A stretch of 64,000 nucleotides of DNA, from contig CANNZV010001033.1 of NCBI GenBank assembly GCA_947561585.1, positions 1 through 64,000 on the forward strand, written 5' to 3'. Numbering within the stretch: the first letter of the stretch is position 1; every line of letters begins with the position of its first letter. This stretch comes from Caprella mutica (lineage: Eukaryota > Arthropoda > Malacostraca > Amphipoda > Caprellidae). The translations under genes and the position numbers were made by a program. Positions 22,140 to 35,000 of the stretch are shown here, one piece after another. The notes under the pieces are model-generated. The model was not told the origin of the DNA and made no database searches. It saw only the letters and a program-made list of their open reading frames with translations.

Positions 22140-24300
22140 AAGAGCATGTCAGTTAAAGCCAATTAATTGGTCAAAACTCAAATATGTCTAATTGGCTTAA
22201 AATTTTGAATTAATTCCTATGTTCCCATGTTAATTTTGGCTTGAAATCTTCAAAAAATGAGCCAAATTGGCTTGGCTCAGAATTTTTGTGAACTTTTGGC
22301 TCAAAAATTGGCTTACTATTTTCCAGACTCTGAAAGATGGTGCATAGAAAACATAACCCCGACATGCTATGCAACTGCCGTGAAAGTTGAATTCACTCTG
22401 GAAAAAGTGGTTCTTTCTGATGAACTAATTACTCTGTTGAAGTTTAGCAAACCTTAAAATACAGTAATAAATTAATGGAAACTGTATAATCTGCAGCATT
22501 TTGCCTCTAAAATTGAAATTCATCTGTTAGCCTAAGGTATTTTCCAGTCTGCAGAATATGGAACATTTTTCCAAGACTCTCTGCGGGAGTTTTTGATTGA
22601 ATTTTAGAAATTGGAGATCTCTGCGGGAGATCTTGAATTAATTCCTATGTTACCATTAATTTAGCTGCGGGAGATTCCGAATCTGCTACTGAGAGTCAGA
22701 GAGTAACTGTCTCTCAAATTAAAATCTCTGCGGGTGAAGAGACACATTCTGCAGACTGGGTATTTTCCAGAGTGCTGAGTGGCCGTGAAACTGCCCCAAT
22801 CTGCTGTCACGCTGTGCAATTCAAGTTCCTGCAGTCTGGCCCTGAGTCTGCTGTGCAATTGCCGTGAGTCTGCTGTGCAATTGCCCCAGTCTGTATTTCG
22901 TGGTAAATTCCACCGACATGTCTGTGGAATTTATCTCCAATGTAAATAATATTCTGGCAAAGTCGGTGGATTTTTAGCTATTTATTCCTATGTTACCATT
23001 AATTTTTGGTGGAAAAATGGGTAAAATGATGGTGGATCAGCCAAATTACTGGAAATTTATGGTGGATTTTTTCAGCAAATTCAAAAAGTCAGTGGAATTT
23101 TGTGCACCAAATACAGACTGGCAATTGCCGTGAGTATGCTGTGCAATTACCCCAGATTGTATTTGGTGGTCCATGTTTTAAAGCATGGACAAAGTCGCCA
23201 GTATATTGGCGACTTTTGAGAGGTTAAATAAGTTATAAAACCTGTAAATAACAAGTAAATCACTCCTAAAATAGTCTCAAGAGATGCACATGCATCAGGC
23301 ATGAAGTATAAGGATGTTTCCAAGTGTAAAATCTTCAATAGGAAGCCAAATTTCTCCTTTAAAGCATCTTGAATGTGGAGACCTGGATCCATTTTTTCAC
23401 GAAACTGGCGACTTTCCTGCCAAACTTTAAAACATGGTTGGTGGTAAATTCCAATGATATCTCTGGAGATATTCAATTTCTCTAATAAAAAAATTCCTGC
23501 AATGTCTGAGGATATTTAGCTATTAATTCCTATATTACCATTAATTTTTGGAGGAGAAACTAGAAAAATGTTGGAGGACTAGACAAATAGATGAAAAATG
23601 TTGGCAGCTATTTCTCAGATTTTTGAAAAAGTCTGAGGAGTTCAGTGCAACAAATTCAAACTGGCAATTGCCGTGAGTATGCTGTGCAATTGCCGTGAGT
23701 ATGCTGTGCAATTGCCGTGAGTATGCTGTGCAATTGCCGTGAGTATGCTGTGCAATTGCCGTGAGTCTGCTGTGCAATTGCCATGAGTCTGCTGTGCAAT
23801 TGCCTTGAGTATGCTGTGCAATTGCCGTGAGTCTGCTGTGCAATTGCCGTGAGTCTGCTGTGCAATTGCCGTGAGTCTGCTGTGCAATTGCCGTGAGTCT
23901 GCTGTGCAATTGCCGTGAGTCTGCTTTGCAATTGCCCCAGTCTGCAGAATGTGTCTCTTCTCCCGCAGAGATTTTAATTTGAGAGACAGTTACTCTCTGA
24001 CTCTCAGTAGCAGATTCAGAATCTCCCACAGCTAAATTAATGGTAACATAGGAATTAATTCAAAATCTCCCGCAGCTAAATTAATGGTAACATAGGAATT
24101 AATTCAAGATCTCCTGCAGAGATCTCAAATTTCTAAAAATTCAATCAAAAACTCCCGCAGAGAGTCTTGGAAAAATGTTCCATATTCTGCAGACTGGCAA
24201 TTGCCGTGAGTCTGCTGTGCAATTGCTGTGAGTCTGATGTGTAATTGCCGTGAGTCTGCTGTGCAATTGCCGCTGTACCAGTGAGGCTGGTCTGTCCTGT
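22140..24300. repeat. Cluster of CCAGTCTGCA-bracketed modules
   Basis: A run of short modules of 150-260 bp. Most begin CCAGTCTG.A or a close variant and end with its complement T.CAGACTGG; many have a common centre close to TTCCTATGTTACCATTAATT. Each iterates its own word: TTGGCTCAAAA (22160-22330), CTGCGGGAG (22536-22762 and, inverted, 23938-24196), GGTGGA (22886-23115), GGCGACTTT (about 23149-23430), GGAGGA (about 23430-23667). Between modules sits the GCTGTGCAATTGCCGTGAGT minisatellite. Other modules lie at 25690-25815, 46755-46910, 47036-47450, 61062-62295 and 63830-63970. No protein-coding potential; nature unknown, perhaps a family of non-autonomous elements. Confidence 0.7.
23660..23940. 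repeat. Minisatellite, 22-bp unit
   Basis: About 13 head-to-tail copies of CAATTGCCGTGAGTATGCTG plus TG, with A/C variation (GTATGC/GTCTGC). Shorter runs of the same unit occur at 22840-22885 and 24195-24275. Three minus-strand frames are open through it only because the unit lacks stops; they are not genes. Confidence 0.9.
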
Positions 24301-25079
24301 GTTTAATATGTCAAAACCTCTCCTGTTCCATAATAGACATGTGTACTAATTTTCACTTCATTACAGATATTTTTTCAAGGTATTGTATTGTAATTAGCAT
24401 TAATATTAATATTAAGTTCCCAACTGACTAACGCTGAAACTAACCTACCTCTCTCTGCCTGATTACCCTTCCTCAACCTGTAAGTTTTATTCATCTGCTT
24501 CTTTATTCATTTGCTTTATTATCGTTTTCATTTGTTATTTGCTTTACTTTTTGTTTGTTTACTTTTCTTTTGCTTATGTAGTTATGCTATTTGTTTGCAG
24601 ATAACTGAACTCTCTCAAGCCTTCATATGTATGCTCTGATCTACACTTCATCTTGTACCATCCTTTTGCCTGCAATAGAAAATAAGCTACTAACAATCTG
24701 TTCTTCAATATCCTTAATTCAAATTCATGGTTTGGAGCCACATACCTATATAATTCTGTTCGGCTACCCGCCCGCAACAAGTGGCATCTTCGACGGAATT
24801 GAAGAAGATAGTAGATAATGGTAGTTGAAAAGTCTCCTGTGAAGGGGAATGACAGACCTGATATTGCAAATCAAGATGAAGGAAGCTTCTCGGGAGCAAG
24901 AAGCAAGACTACAACTTGGAGGCATGAGCTGAGTGAGGAAAGGAATGAGGGATCAACTGGTGGTGGTGCTATGTCTCTTTTGTCTAAATCTGAATGGCCA
25001 CCATTAGCATCTTCTTCAAAGCAGCTACCTGAAGTCAAGATTGGAGAGCTTCCACAGATCTTGGCAATCCAGAGCTTGT
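24301..25079. other. Spacer upstream of integrase relic
   Basis: A frame of 106 codons (24818-25138) may include the decayed upstream part of the retroelement; it has no domain I recognise until its last 20 residues. Nothing else visible. Confidence 0.35.
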
Positions 25080-25632
25080 TAGCTCAGTTCAGTAATCCTA
25101 GGGTCAGAGCTGATTTTGTAAATGGAAAGTTTGATTGAGAGGGTCAATAGAACCATTAAGAATCTGATACGAAGTATAACTGAATCAGGAAACTCCTGGA
25201 ACGATTCATTGCCAAGGCAGTTATTACCTATAACAACACCCATCATGCTGAATTGGGAAGTTCCCCTGTTAATTTCTTATTACAAAAATCCCATTATGTA
25301 AACTGTAATCCAGTTCCTAATGCTCTTCAAGAAATGTGGCAAGAGGGTCACCCAAATTCTCGCCTTATAAATTGGGCCAACTTGTTAATGTAAAAACTCA
25401 ACGAAGGGGATTTCTCACCACTAACTTTGAAGGTCCATACAAGATCATTAAGGTTAACAGTAATGGAGTCTCCTACCAGGTTGAGTGTGTTTCATCCGGT
25501 GACATTTCACGAGTTCATCATTTTAAGCTGAGACCATTCAGACAAATTCCTAAGTATATTGTTGATCATTCTTATTATTCTAAATACAATAATAATGATG
25601 AGATGAATGTTAATGTTAATATGGTAACATAG
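25080..25632 (+). pseudogene. Decayed Ty3/gypsy-like integrase, C-terminal part
   Basis: Plus-strand frames contain IERVNRTIKNLIRSI, which matches the end of a retroelement integrase core including the catalytic glutamate, then AVITYNNTHHAELGSSPVNF, and, after further frame changes, a C-terminal domain frame at 25336-25632 with GQLVNVKTQRRGF, FEGPYKIIKV and HHFKLRPF. These are typical of the integrase tail of Ty3/gypsy-type and related elements. At least two frame changes disrupt it and no LTR, RT or protease is seen nearby. It lies inside the CCAGTCTGCA module cluster. Confidence 0.7.
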
Positions 25633-25689
25633 GTATTAATTAATTAATTAATTAATTAATGGTAAATTAAATTAAAATGGTTAATTAAA

Positions 25690-25815
25690 TTAATGGTAAC
25701 ATAGGAATTTATTCAATATCTCCCTCAGAGAATCTGAGATCTTAAATTTCTAAAATTGGGCTTAGATTTGTCTCAGAGAGTCTTTGAAAATATTCCATAT
25801 TCTACAGACTGGTTA
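25690..25815. repeat. Partial CCAGTCTGCA module
   Basis: Runs from GGTAACATAGGAATTTATTC to ATTCTACAGACTGG; a diverged half of the CTGCGGGAG-type module. Confidence 0.6.
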
Positions 25816-26069
25816 ACTTCAAAACAAACAAACCTATCAAAAATATTACGCTTTAACTAGGTATATCTGACATCGAAAGATCAAAAAGAATATCTATGAT
25901 AAATTGATTCATTGTAATTTGCATCTTTTATTTATTATTTATACCCATTGCATTTATATTTTTTCCGTCTTAGGAAAACTTCTAGCAAGCGAGTAGAAAT
26001 TTAGAACCAATTTAGTTTCTGTGATATCATGTTTGTATGAAAATAGCTGTAAATTTATTTATCTTCAAA

Positions 26070-29000
26070 ATGCAATCCATGGACGAGAAGAAGCAAGACA
26101 GATTACGGAATCTCTGCGCATCCGTTATTTTAACTAAATCATTGGAATCGGTTAAAAACCTGAGAATTGAAATTGAAAAACCAGACTTCAAGGACTCTAG
26201 AAAATTGTTTAATGTTGACTTCATTGCTGTTCCTGTTCTTGCGGTTCTCAAAGAGAAAGAGTGAGTATATTTAATATTACCTAGCTATTATAAAGCTCCT
26301 TCGTTTATGCTTTTAAATTTGTACTTATTTAGTTGTACATTTCTATCTATATCATCATCTTGCTGAATTGGATCAATGGTTTTAGTTTGATTTTACTCTC
26401 TTTTTAGCTGCTGGTCGGTGCAAGAAGAGTCGTTAAAATGTCTCCTTGTTGCTCTAAATCTAAGAGGAGACATTTGGACAGTCTTTTCGCCAGTCATTTT
26501 TATGAGCATCTTCACAACCGCTTTCAAGATACTCACCCACCCAACGGATCTTACTAAAGGTAGCTAATTATTAACATATTAATTGTGTAGCTACATACAA
26601 TTTTCAATTGAAACCTCTTTTCATATTAATGAATAAATGAAAACATGAAACCTTCATTTTATTGAAGAACAGTCATAAGATTTGGCTAATGTCTTTGGTA
26701 TAGTAATAGCTATTTGGAGCAAGCAATTATATATTTTTTCAATCAAACTTTTATCAATAGAAAGAATTTTAGATAGCTAGCAGTCAATTGATAATATTAA
26801 ACAAGCTAGACTTTTGATTCTATAACTAACATCTCTAATGGTGATTAAATTTTTCAGTTTCTGACTGCAGTGAAGAATGCCAAATTCTGACTTTAGAGGT
26901 TTTACTGGCACTACTACGCAACAGAGAGCCTTCCTTCCTCCTTTCTCTTTATCAAAGTTCCCTCAAAGGTCCTCTGTCTCACGCTGTACTGCTCTCTCTC
27001 ACTATTGCTAAGCAGAGTCACAACAAGAGAGTGAGGTACTCAGATGATTATTATTCTACTGTTAATTTCTATGTAGCTATAACTAGGGCTGTACAGATAC
27101 GAGTACAGATACTTGGTATTAGTAATCTACCAATATCTAGAAATCACCGATATTTTGATACAGATACCCGATAAAATGGCTGATATAAATAGTACTAATA
27201 CCTTAATTATTACATATACCATTACTTGGTATTTTAATCTACCTATACCTAGAAAGTGGTTTATATATAAGTACAGAAACCGATACTGATAGTATCGGCA
27301 CAGCCCTAGCTATAACTTTCTATTAAATATTATTATAACTGAACATGAAAAATTGCTATCTATTTTAATAGTCAATCATTATTGATAATAAATCTTTATC
27401 ATATCAAACAGGTTTTTCTATTTATGATATTGGTCATTAAAATCATTAAAAAAAATTAACTATTGCTGAGGTTTAAAAACATTTCTATTTTAACTCCATA
27501 TAAAAACAATGCATCAAAAATTTTCAGGGTGTTGTCACTGCAGCTTGTGCAGCAGCTTGGCAACAGATGCTATTTCGCTAACTCACCTACCGGTGAAGAG
27601 ACGGGGGCCTTACTGGATGTTACGAGGGACATCTTCACTGGCTTTCTGCCAGGCATTTTATCTACCACCGTTAAGATAGCATGTGGTGACTATAATCAGG
27701 GTCACAAAGTAACACAGGTGAAGAAAAAAGAAATAGGTATTGTAAGGTGCTGTCTATTCTCTTTGATTGTAGACTAAAGCTATTAAAAAGTTCTTACCTA
27801 GGAAATCTACTCAATTGTCAGTTGTTTAAAATAAAAACTCTCACCATTCGGATTGGCTAAGGACTTATTTTGCTTAACTACCTATTAAGGTTATGGTTTT
27901 TCTTTATTTAGAGTAAAAAATACTGTTTGCTAATTAATTAATTAATTGTAGCTACATTGCTATGTGTATGTTTTAACTGAACTAAATTTAATCTAATCCG
28001 TCTTTCAGGAAGCTTTGTTGACTTTCTTCTTTTTCACCACTCTAATTCTGGATAATGAATATGTCGAGTCGTTCATCGGTGCGAATACCACAACATTGGA
28101 TGATTTGACTCTCAGAATGGGACTGACTAAGAAAGAGGAAAAGAAGACAATTAAAAGGGTAATTTTGACATTCTTTTGAATAACATTTTAGGTTATTTAT
28201 TCCCATCCAAAAAAATTCACACCAACTATTACTATATTTAAATGATGAAAATTTATATTTTCAAATTAAAATACTTGATGTCCATAATTGACAAAATTCA
28301 TTATGCATAATGAATTTGAAAATATATTTGAATATTTTAATTTACAAAATTTAAAAAAAATTATTGAAGGAATAGTTTAATTTTCAAAATTGAATTAAAA
28401 TAATTTTAAAAATCTAGATGAGGTGAATTTCAAATTGCATAGAATGACACTAAAAAATTATGACTAAAATTAATCAGGCAATGATTATAGGTAACAAAAA
28501 TTACAAAATATCAATATGCTAGCTGTTACATTTTGTTAGGCGAGGCAGAGAAATTATGTGAATTATTTATTCCTATTATATACATATAATATAAGAATGG
28601 TTTGCCATGCTGAAAATAAAAATATATTGATTAATTAATATATTTCTTAATATTTATGTATTGATATATTTCTTTATAATCAATAATATTGATTGTTGAT
28701 ATATTTATCAATAATTTGATGTGCTATTTGCCAAATTATTAAAATGTCTTGATTTTTCAAATAAAACACCACTGAAATTAATGGTGTGTATGACTTAAAC
28801 AGTAACAGTTTGTTACAACTCCAATTGCTCTTTTTATTTAAGTTACACCTATATCACTAGAATGTACTAAAAACTGATTAAACTAACTATCTATTGAATA
28901 AATATCATTTTGGATACTACCTACTGCAAGAAACTTGCACAACTTGATTTGTATAAGATTTTAATCATAGAAAACTAAAGTGCACCTGAGATATGAATTG

Positions 29001-32000
29001 GGTCTGAGTTATGAAAGAACCAATGCTTTTTGTTTCCAGGGTACCATTAGCCTCTCTTGGTTGCTCCCCACCGCCAAAAGAGTGGAGGATATGCTGACTA
29101 AAGTCTGCCTCCACAATCGCACACACCCCCACCCGGTGGTGAGACTCCATCTCTCCTCCAGCCTCCAGTACCTCCTACTGAAGTGCGATAGGTAAAGAAG
29201 CTACAGGGCAGAAGCACAGTTGGCGAACAAAACCCTGTTACCGACCATTCCCACAGAAAATAATGGATTCATCCAATAGCTATTTGAAATTTAAATTTTT
29301 GTAAACGTTCTATTATTCAATCAAATTATTTTGGAATAGGATAAGTTACGAATTATCGGTCAGTTTCACATCTTCGGTTGTAGCTATAAGAAAATAACAT
29401 AAAAATAACAATTATTATTATAGCTATTGTTTTTCTAATAGGACAGAAGATGTGAACCTGACCGATAATTTGTTACCCCATATGACATCAAAACTAAAGA
29501 TTAACAGTATTTCCCTTTCACCAGGTCCCTAGTTAGCAGCACTCTCATCTCTTTGGAAACTCTGTGCTGTTTGCTGTCAGACTCTGACTCTACAGTGGCA
29601 GTGGAAGCTGCTAAAGTGTCACTGAGTAGCTACAGTGATGATGTGGTCACTACACTGCAAGAGAGAGTCTGTGAAGCAGTCAGGAAACTACCTACTCTTG
29701 CTAGGAGTTACGCAGGTACAGCAAACACTAACGTCTTAGTAGACCAACCTCGTAGTAAACAAACCTCTTATTGGACCAACCTCTTAGTAAACAAACCTCT
29801 TATTGGTCCAACCTCTTAGTAAACAAACCTCTTATTGGTCCAACCTCTTAGTAAACAAACCTCTTATTGGACCAACCTCTTAGTAAACAAACCTCTTATT
29901 GGACCAAGATATTTTTTAAACTGTATTTGAAAAATAGTCCATAAGTAGAAATGATAGTTAGAAGAGACGCCATAGAGCAGAATGCTGAAGACCCACTGCA
30001 ACTTTTTCCCCACTTCGTTTTATTAACTAATAGACATACATTATTGTGACTCATTCTAGAACCTATGCATCTTAATATAATGAAACAGCTGATAAATTAG
30101 GGTTAAATGGATAAATAGTCAGTTGTACCGCTAGATGGCGTTGCTACAGATTTGGTGACAAATATTATGAACACAAACGTGACAAACGCACGCACAGAGA
30201 TTGACGTTTTCTCCGCTAGATGGCGTAATTATATTATTTAATAAGGCTTTTAAAATCTAACAGTTCAATATTATTCTATTATTGATATTCCCGAATAAGT
30301 TTATTTACATTTCAGTCGTTTTAAAAGTTAGCTACACTGTATCTTTAGACTAACTATCTTTTTTTTTAAATTCCATCACAATTCAACTGAATGTCTTTGA
30401 ATTGTTAATATCCCTATCCCGAAAAGTTTCATGTTAAACTTCGTACGAGCTTTACTATTCTGTACTCCATTTAATATTTTATGTCACTACTTTGTCATTT
30501 TTTTATATTCAATAAAGATTATCCTTACTCTGAACAGACGACAGTCTCCTGGTGTCCTTCTTACAGCAGATGAGTGGCAGTTTTTCTCTGCTTGGTTGTG
30601 AGCGCACCAGGCAGTTACTGTCTATTCCCAATCAGTTGGACAGACTGGTGCAGAACATGGCAGAAATACTCACTCAGGAGACCAATGATGATATACTCAC
30701 CACGCACAACTCTGTCAACATACCTAAAGGTAAGGGCTAGGCTGATGTTGAATATTATAATGATATTTAATATTGGTATTTAAAGTTAATATTTGTTTTA
30801 TCCTTTTCGCTCCTGAAATTCTTTCTTTTTGCTTTTATTCAATTTTTTTTAGAAACTTTCTTCATAACCACAATAGCACATTGTAATTGTGTATAATAAA
30901 TTTTAAAAAAATCATTAAGTGTGCTATTCGCAGGCCCAGAGCGGAAATTTCAGTCATGGTACATAATTGCCCTGGGAACATGACTGAGATTTCTGTCATC
31001 TTGCATGCTTCCATCATGTATATTACAGAAGAGAAGCCCATAAACAAACATAGCTACACATGATAGCTTGTACCACAAACGTGTAAAAATTGCTTATAAT
31101 TACATGGCGAAAGGGTTAAACTGAATATTTGTTTTGAAAGTTACTATTCGTATGAAAGTTAATATGTTTGGAAGTTAATGTTTTTTAGAAGTGAATTTAT
31201 TTTGAATGATTGTAGCCATCTTCATTTCATTTTTCTTTGTTTACTTTAAAAGGTATTGAACCGGGCCACAATTTATAAAAAATAATCGTCAATGATAACT
31301 GAATAGCTATAATAAAAAATGTTAAGGGGACTGTCACTGTTTTAAACTTTTTTTAATTAGTAAAGATAAAATTTTGAAACTTCTCACATGTTTGTATCAT
31401 GTCTCATTTATGGTATAAATCGTGTAAGAAAATGAAAATAAAATTCATTAAATTTTTAGTCTCCTCTATATAAAAAATGTTACAATCCCCCTCCGCCTCA
31501 CTAGTATGTTGTGCTTCATAACTTGTGTATTAGGGTCACATTGAACTACATATTTGTGAGTCTTCCTAAGACTCTAAGTCATAATAGAAACACATAAAAA
31601 AATAAGTGAAGGAACTCTATTTTACCCGTGACAGTCTCCTTGAACTTTTTTATAGAATCATTCAACTTATTAATTATTATTACAAAATATTTCTGACAAA
31701 GAAACCTACAGAAAATGAAGATATAAGTGAAACTGAAGATTGGTTTATTTTAGAAATATATATTGGTTTGTTCATGGAGCCACTTTTCTTCAAGTGTTAC
31801 TTGTATTTTCTTTTTGGCCTTTGGTTCTCCTACAGACGTTAAACCCCTACTATACTAATTTATTGGACCAGTGAAACTCCCAAGTTATGAAGTATTGGTT
31901 GCTTCATAACTCAGAGCCACTTCATATCTCAGGCGCACTAGATAGTTTTCTATGATTAAAGTCTTAGAAAATTATCGTCATATGGGAATAACTATGACGC

Positions 32001-35000
32001 AATTTCATGACGTATATCGTTTTCTATAATTTAAAAATAGAAAACTACTTCATAACTCAGGTCCTTCATAACTCAAACCGTCATTACTCATGAGTTTCAC
32101 TGTACCATTCAGAGTGTCAGTTAGCATAATAATCTACTTCCCTTTCCCCAGACCTTAGCCACGCCCCCAGAGTGCCTCTACTGTACCTTTCTAGCTCCCT
32201 GGGCATGACTCTCTGTGACAAGATAGCCTCCAAAGTAGTCATGGCTACTGACCACACGCACCTTCTGGACACATGGCTAGAGTGTTACATGCACCACACC
32301 AACTTACGCTACCAACTCATACAACTCGAGGTACTCTTCATTGGAGGTAAAAAGGACAAATTTTGGTCTAATATAGGGTTTACTTTAATTTTAGAGATAT
32401 GTTTGATTTTAACAAGTTGGTTTAGTTAGGTATCTGCAATGCTCTATGTAGCTATATGAGTTCAAAAATTTATTTCAATAAAGTTATCATTATCTAACAG
32501 ATGTCGTGTTTTAGAGGGTTGGGTCCACCCCTTCAGGGAACTCAACCCCTTCTCGTAGTTCCTGAAGGAATTCTCTCTTTATTCTTCTTTTCTTATTGGA
32601 AAATATTGTCTTTTTAAAAATAATGATAGAATTAAGTATCTCGAGTATCAGAAAACTATGGTTTACAATTTGAATGTACAGTACTACATTTTAAAAGAAA
32701 TGTAGTGATGCCTTGAGGCCTATAAATAAGTAGCTATTTTAAAATATGAGCATTTCGTACTAGCATTTTGTGTAATGTACCTAAGTATTCCGTACATTTT
32801 GTGTAATGTAAGTATTCCGTACTTACATTTTCGTAATAGAAATATATTTTTTTCTTCTTCCCGTTGTAGGACCCTAAAGTACACTCACTAATCTAATCAC
32901 TCAAACAAAATAAATCTTCACTATTGTATTGAAATTGTCACAGAAATTCATTAGATATTTACATATTCAATACTAAAGGTATCAACACTCTATTACATAT
33001 TCGGGTTAATGAAACGTATCTACTTTTTTAAACGTAAGTAGCTACCTCGAGAATTTATTCTCGTGTAATTGGAGTACAACTACAAGTGGAGTAATCAAAA
33101 TACTTTGTGAAAGCTACTTTGCCTCTTGGTTTGAAACGTTAGGTGTAATGCTGTCAATTTAGCACCAATAACAGTCTTATTTGACTATCAACATAACATT
33201 TCTAGTTTTCCAATTTTTTATCCTTATTTTTACAGAATTCTCAACTGAAAAAACAGAAGAAAGTCCTTCAGGCTATGTACATCTTCAACCTGAAGATGCG
33301 GAAGAAATTGTCACAAACCTGATGGAGGTGATTCTAACGGAAGAAGCTCTCTTGCGTAACATTGAAGAGGCCACTTCTGGAGACAATGAAGAAAAGACGA
33401 TAGTGAATAACAAATGTCTAATCGCTAACCTCGACAATCTCTGCGATCAATTCAAAAACCCGTTCAACCCGTACAGCAGATCTTCAATAGGGTTCAACCA
33501 TCCTTCGGACTCCCCTAGTATCCTGAACAGGAAAATCAATGTCCTGAGTGTGATAGCCAGTCTGCAACTAGTTAAAGAGTGTGCTCGCATGATGGGGCGC
33601 AGGTTCCGCATGTTCCTCAGTGTGGTTCTGTGTCCAGTACTAAGACACTGTGGTTCACCACTCTTGCTAGTGGGTCATGTCGCCCATGGGGTGCTGGAGA
33701 GTATTGCCTTGTCCTGTGGCTATGAGGGGGCAAGAGGATTAGTCAATAAAGGAGCTAATCACTACTGGTTTGCACTCAGTATGCAGCTAAAGAAGCCACG
33801 GGAACACCCACACGCTACACAGGCTCTCAAGGTTGGTGTTTAATACTATTTACCTTCAGTTTAACTAAAAATATAAAGATTAAATAATTGTTATCTACAA
33901 TATTTCTGCCTGGTATGACTAAAGCCCCTTTCACATGGGTGTTTCGCTCATGCCACAGCAAAGAAAATGGTCCAAGAAAAAACACTTAAGACTCAATAAA
34001 TTACACGTTTTGTATGTCCGCTTATATTAGGCGTTTTTTCATGCTGAATTTAAAAAAAGAACGCCCCATGTGAAATTAGCCTAAGGTAAATTCTCCAATT
34101 ATTGGATAGGCCTTTTTTATTTCACGTATCTGTTCCTTTCATCCGGTAGGTGGCGCTTGAGTACAACACATCAGGCAGCAGCGTCCTCTCTAGTCACATG
34201 CAGAAACTACTAGAGGAACTAGTTAGTACATTGGACAGTCATCACTCTATGGCACCTCAGCAACTACTGACGCTATTGAGACTTTTCCTTGCTTGTCGCA
34301 AAATAAAGGAGGAGCCAATTGTTGAGGAGATGGAAGAGGAGAAACCTGCTGAAGAAGGAGGTGGTCCTCTAGCTACTGTCATCAGCGTCTATTGTAAGAA
34401 CAGAAAGGATGTGCAAGACGCTTTGGATGAAGAAAGGAAGGCGGTTGGTGAGAAGATGGATATCGTTACAGATGAGATACTGAAGGATATAGCAGATGAG
34501 AAAGCTAAAATAGATGAGAATATTAAAGAGTTGGAGGAGGAGGTGAGAGAGAAAGAAGAGGGAGGGAAAGCTTCTGAAGAGGAACTTCCTGATGAGATTA
34601 GAATGATTGTAGAGGTACTAGAAAGGTGTTGTTTTCTTCTACACACTAGAATTAGAAGTGTGAGTCTCATTCTATTGGATACACTAGAGTTAGGATGTCA
34701 GGCTTTAGTGGATAGAGAAAACACTCAGTTACCAATCCTACATAAGATATGGAAGCCTCTAATGCTGAGAATTAAAGACACTGACACTATCGTAATGCTC
34801 AGGTCACTACTTCTTCTCTGCCACATGGTAGGTAATAGTGGTGACTTCCTTAGGAAAAGATGTATTAAAGAACTACTGCCTCTGATCAAAGATTTCCTAA
34901 CTTCCCAAAGTATAGCAAGTAAGAACAAAGCAAACAGAACGCAGTACAAACTCACCTACCAGTACTACAGTCAGTATAAACTACTGACTGACCTCCTACC

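Noticed and set aside
23541..24029. Three overlapping minus-strand frames of 81-162 codons
   Set aside because: They are translations of the 22-bp minisatellite and the neighbouring modules in different frames.
26037..26069. Upstream ATG as TTI1 start
   Set aside because: It would add an AT-rich 11-residue extension (MKIAVNLFIFK) before the start that best fits the family; cannot be excluded without transcript data.
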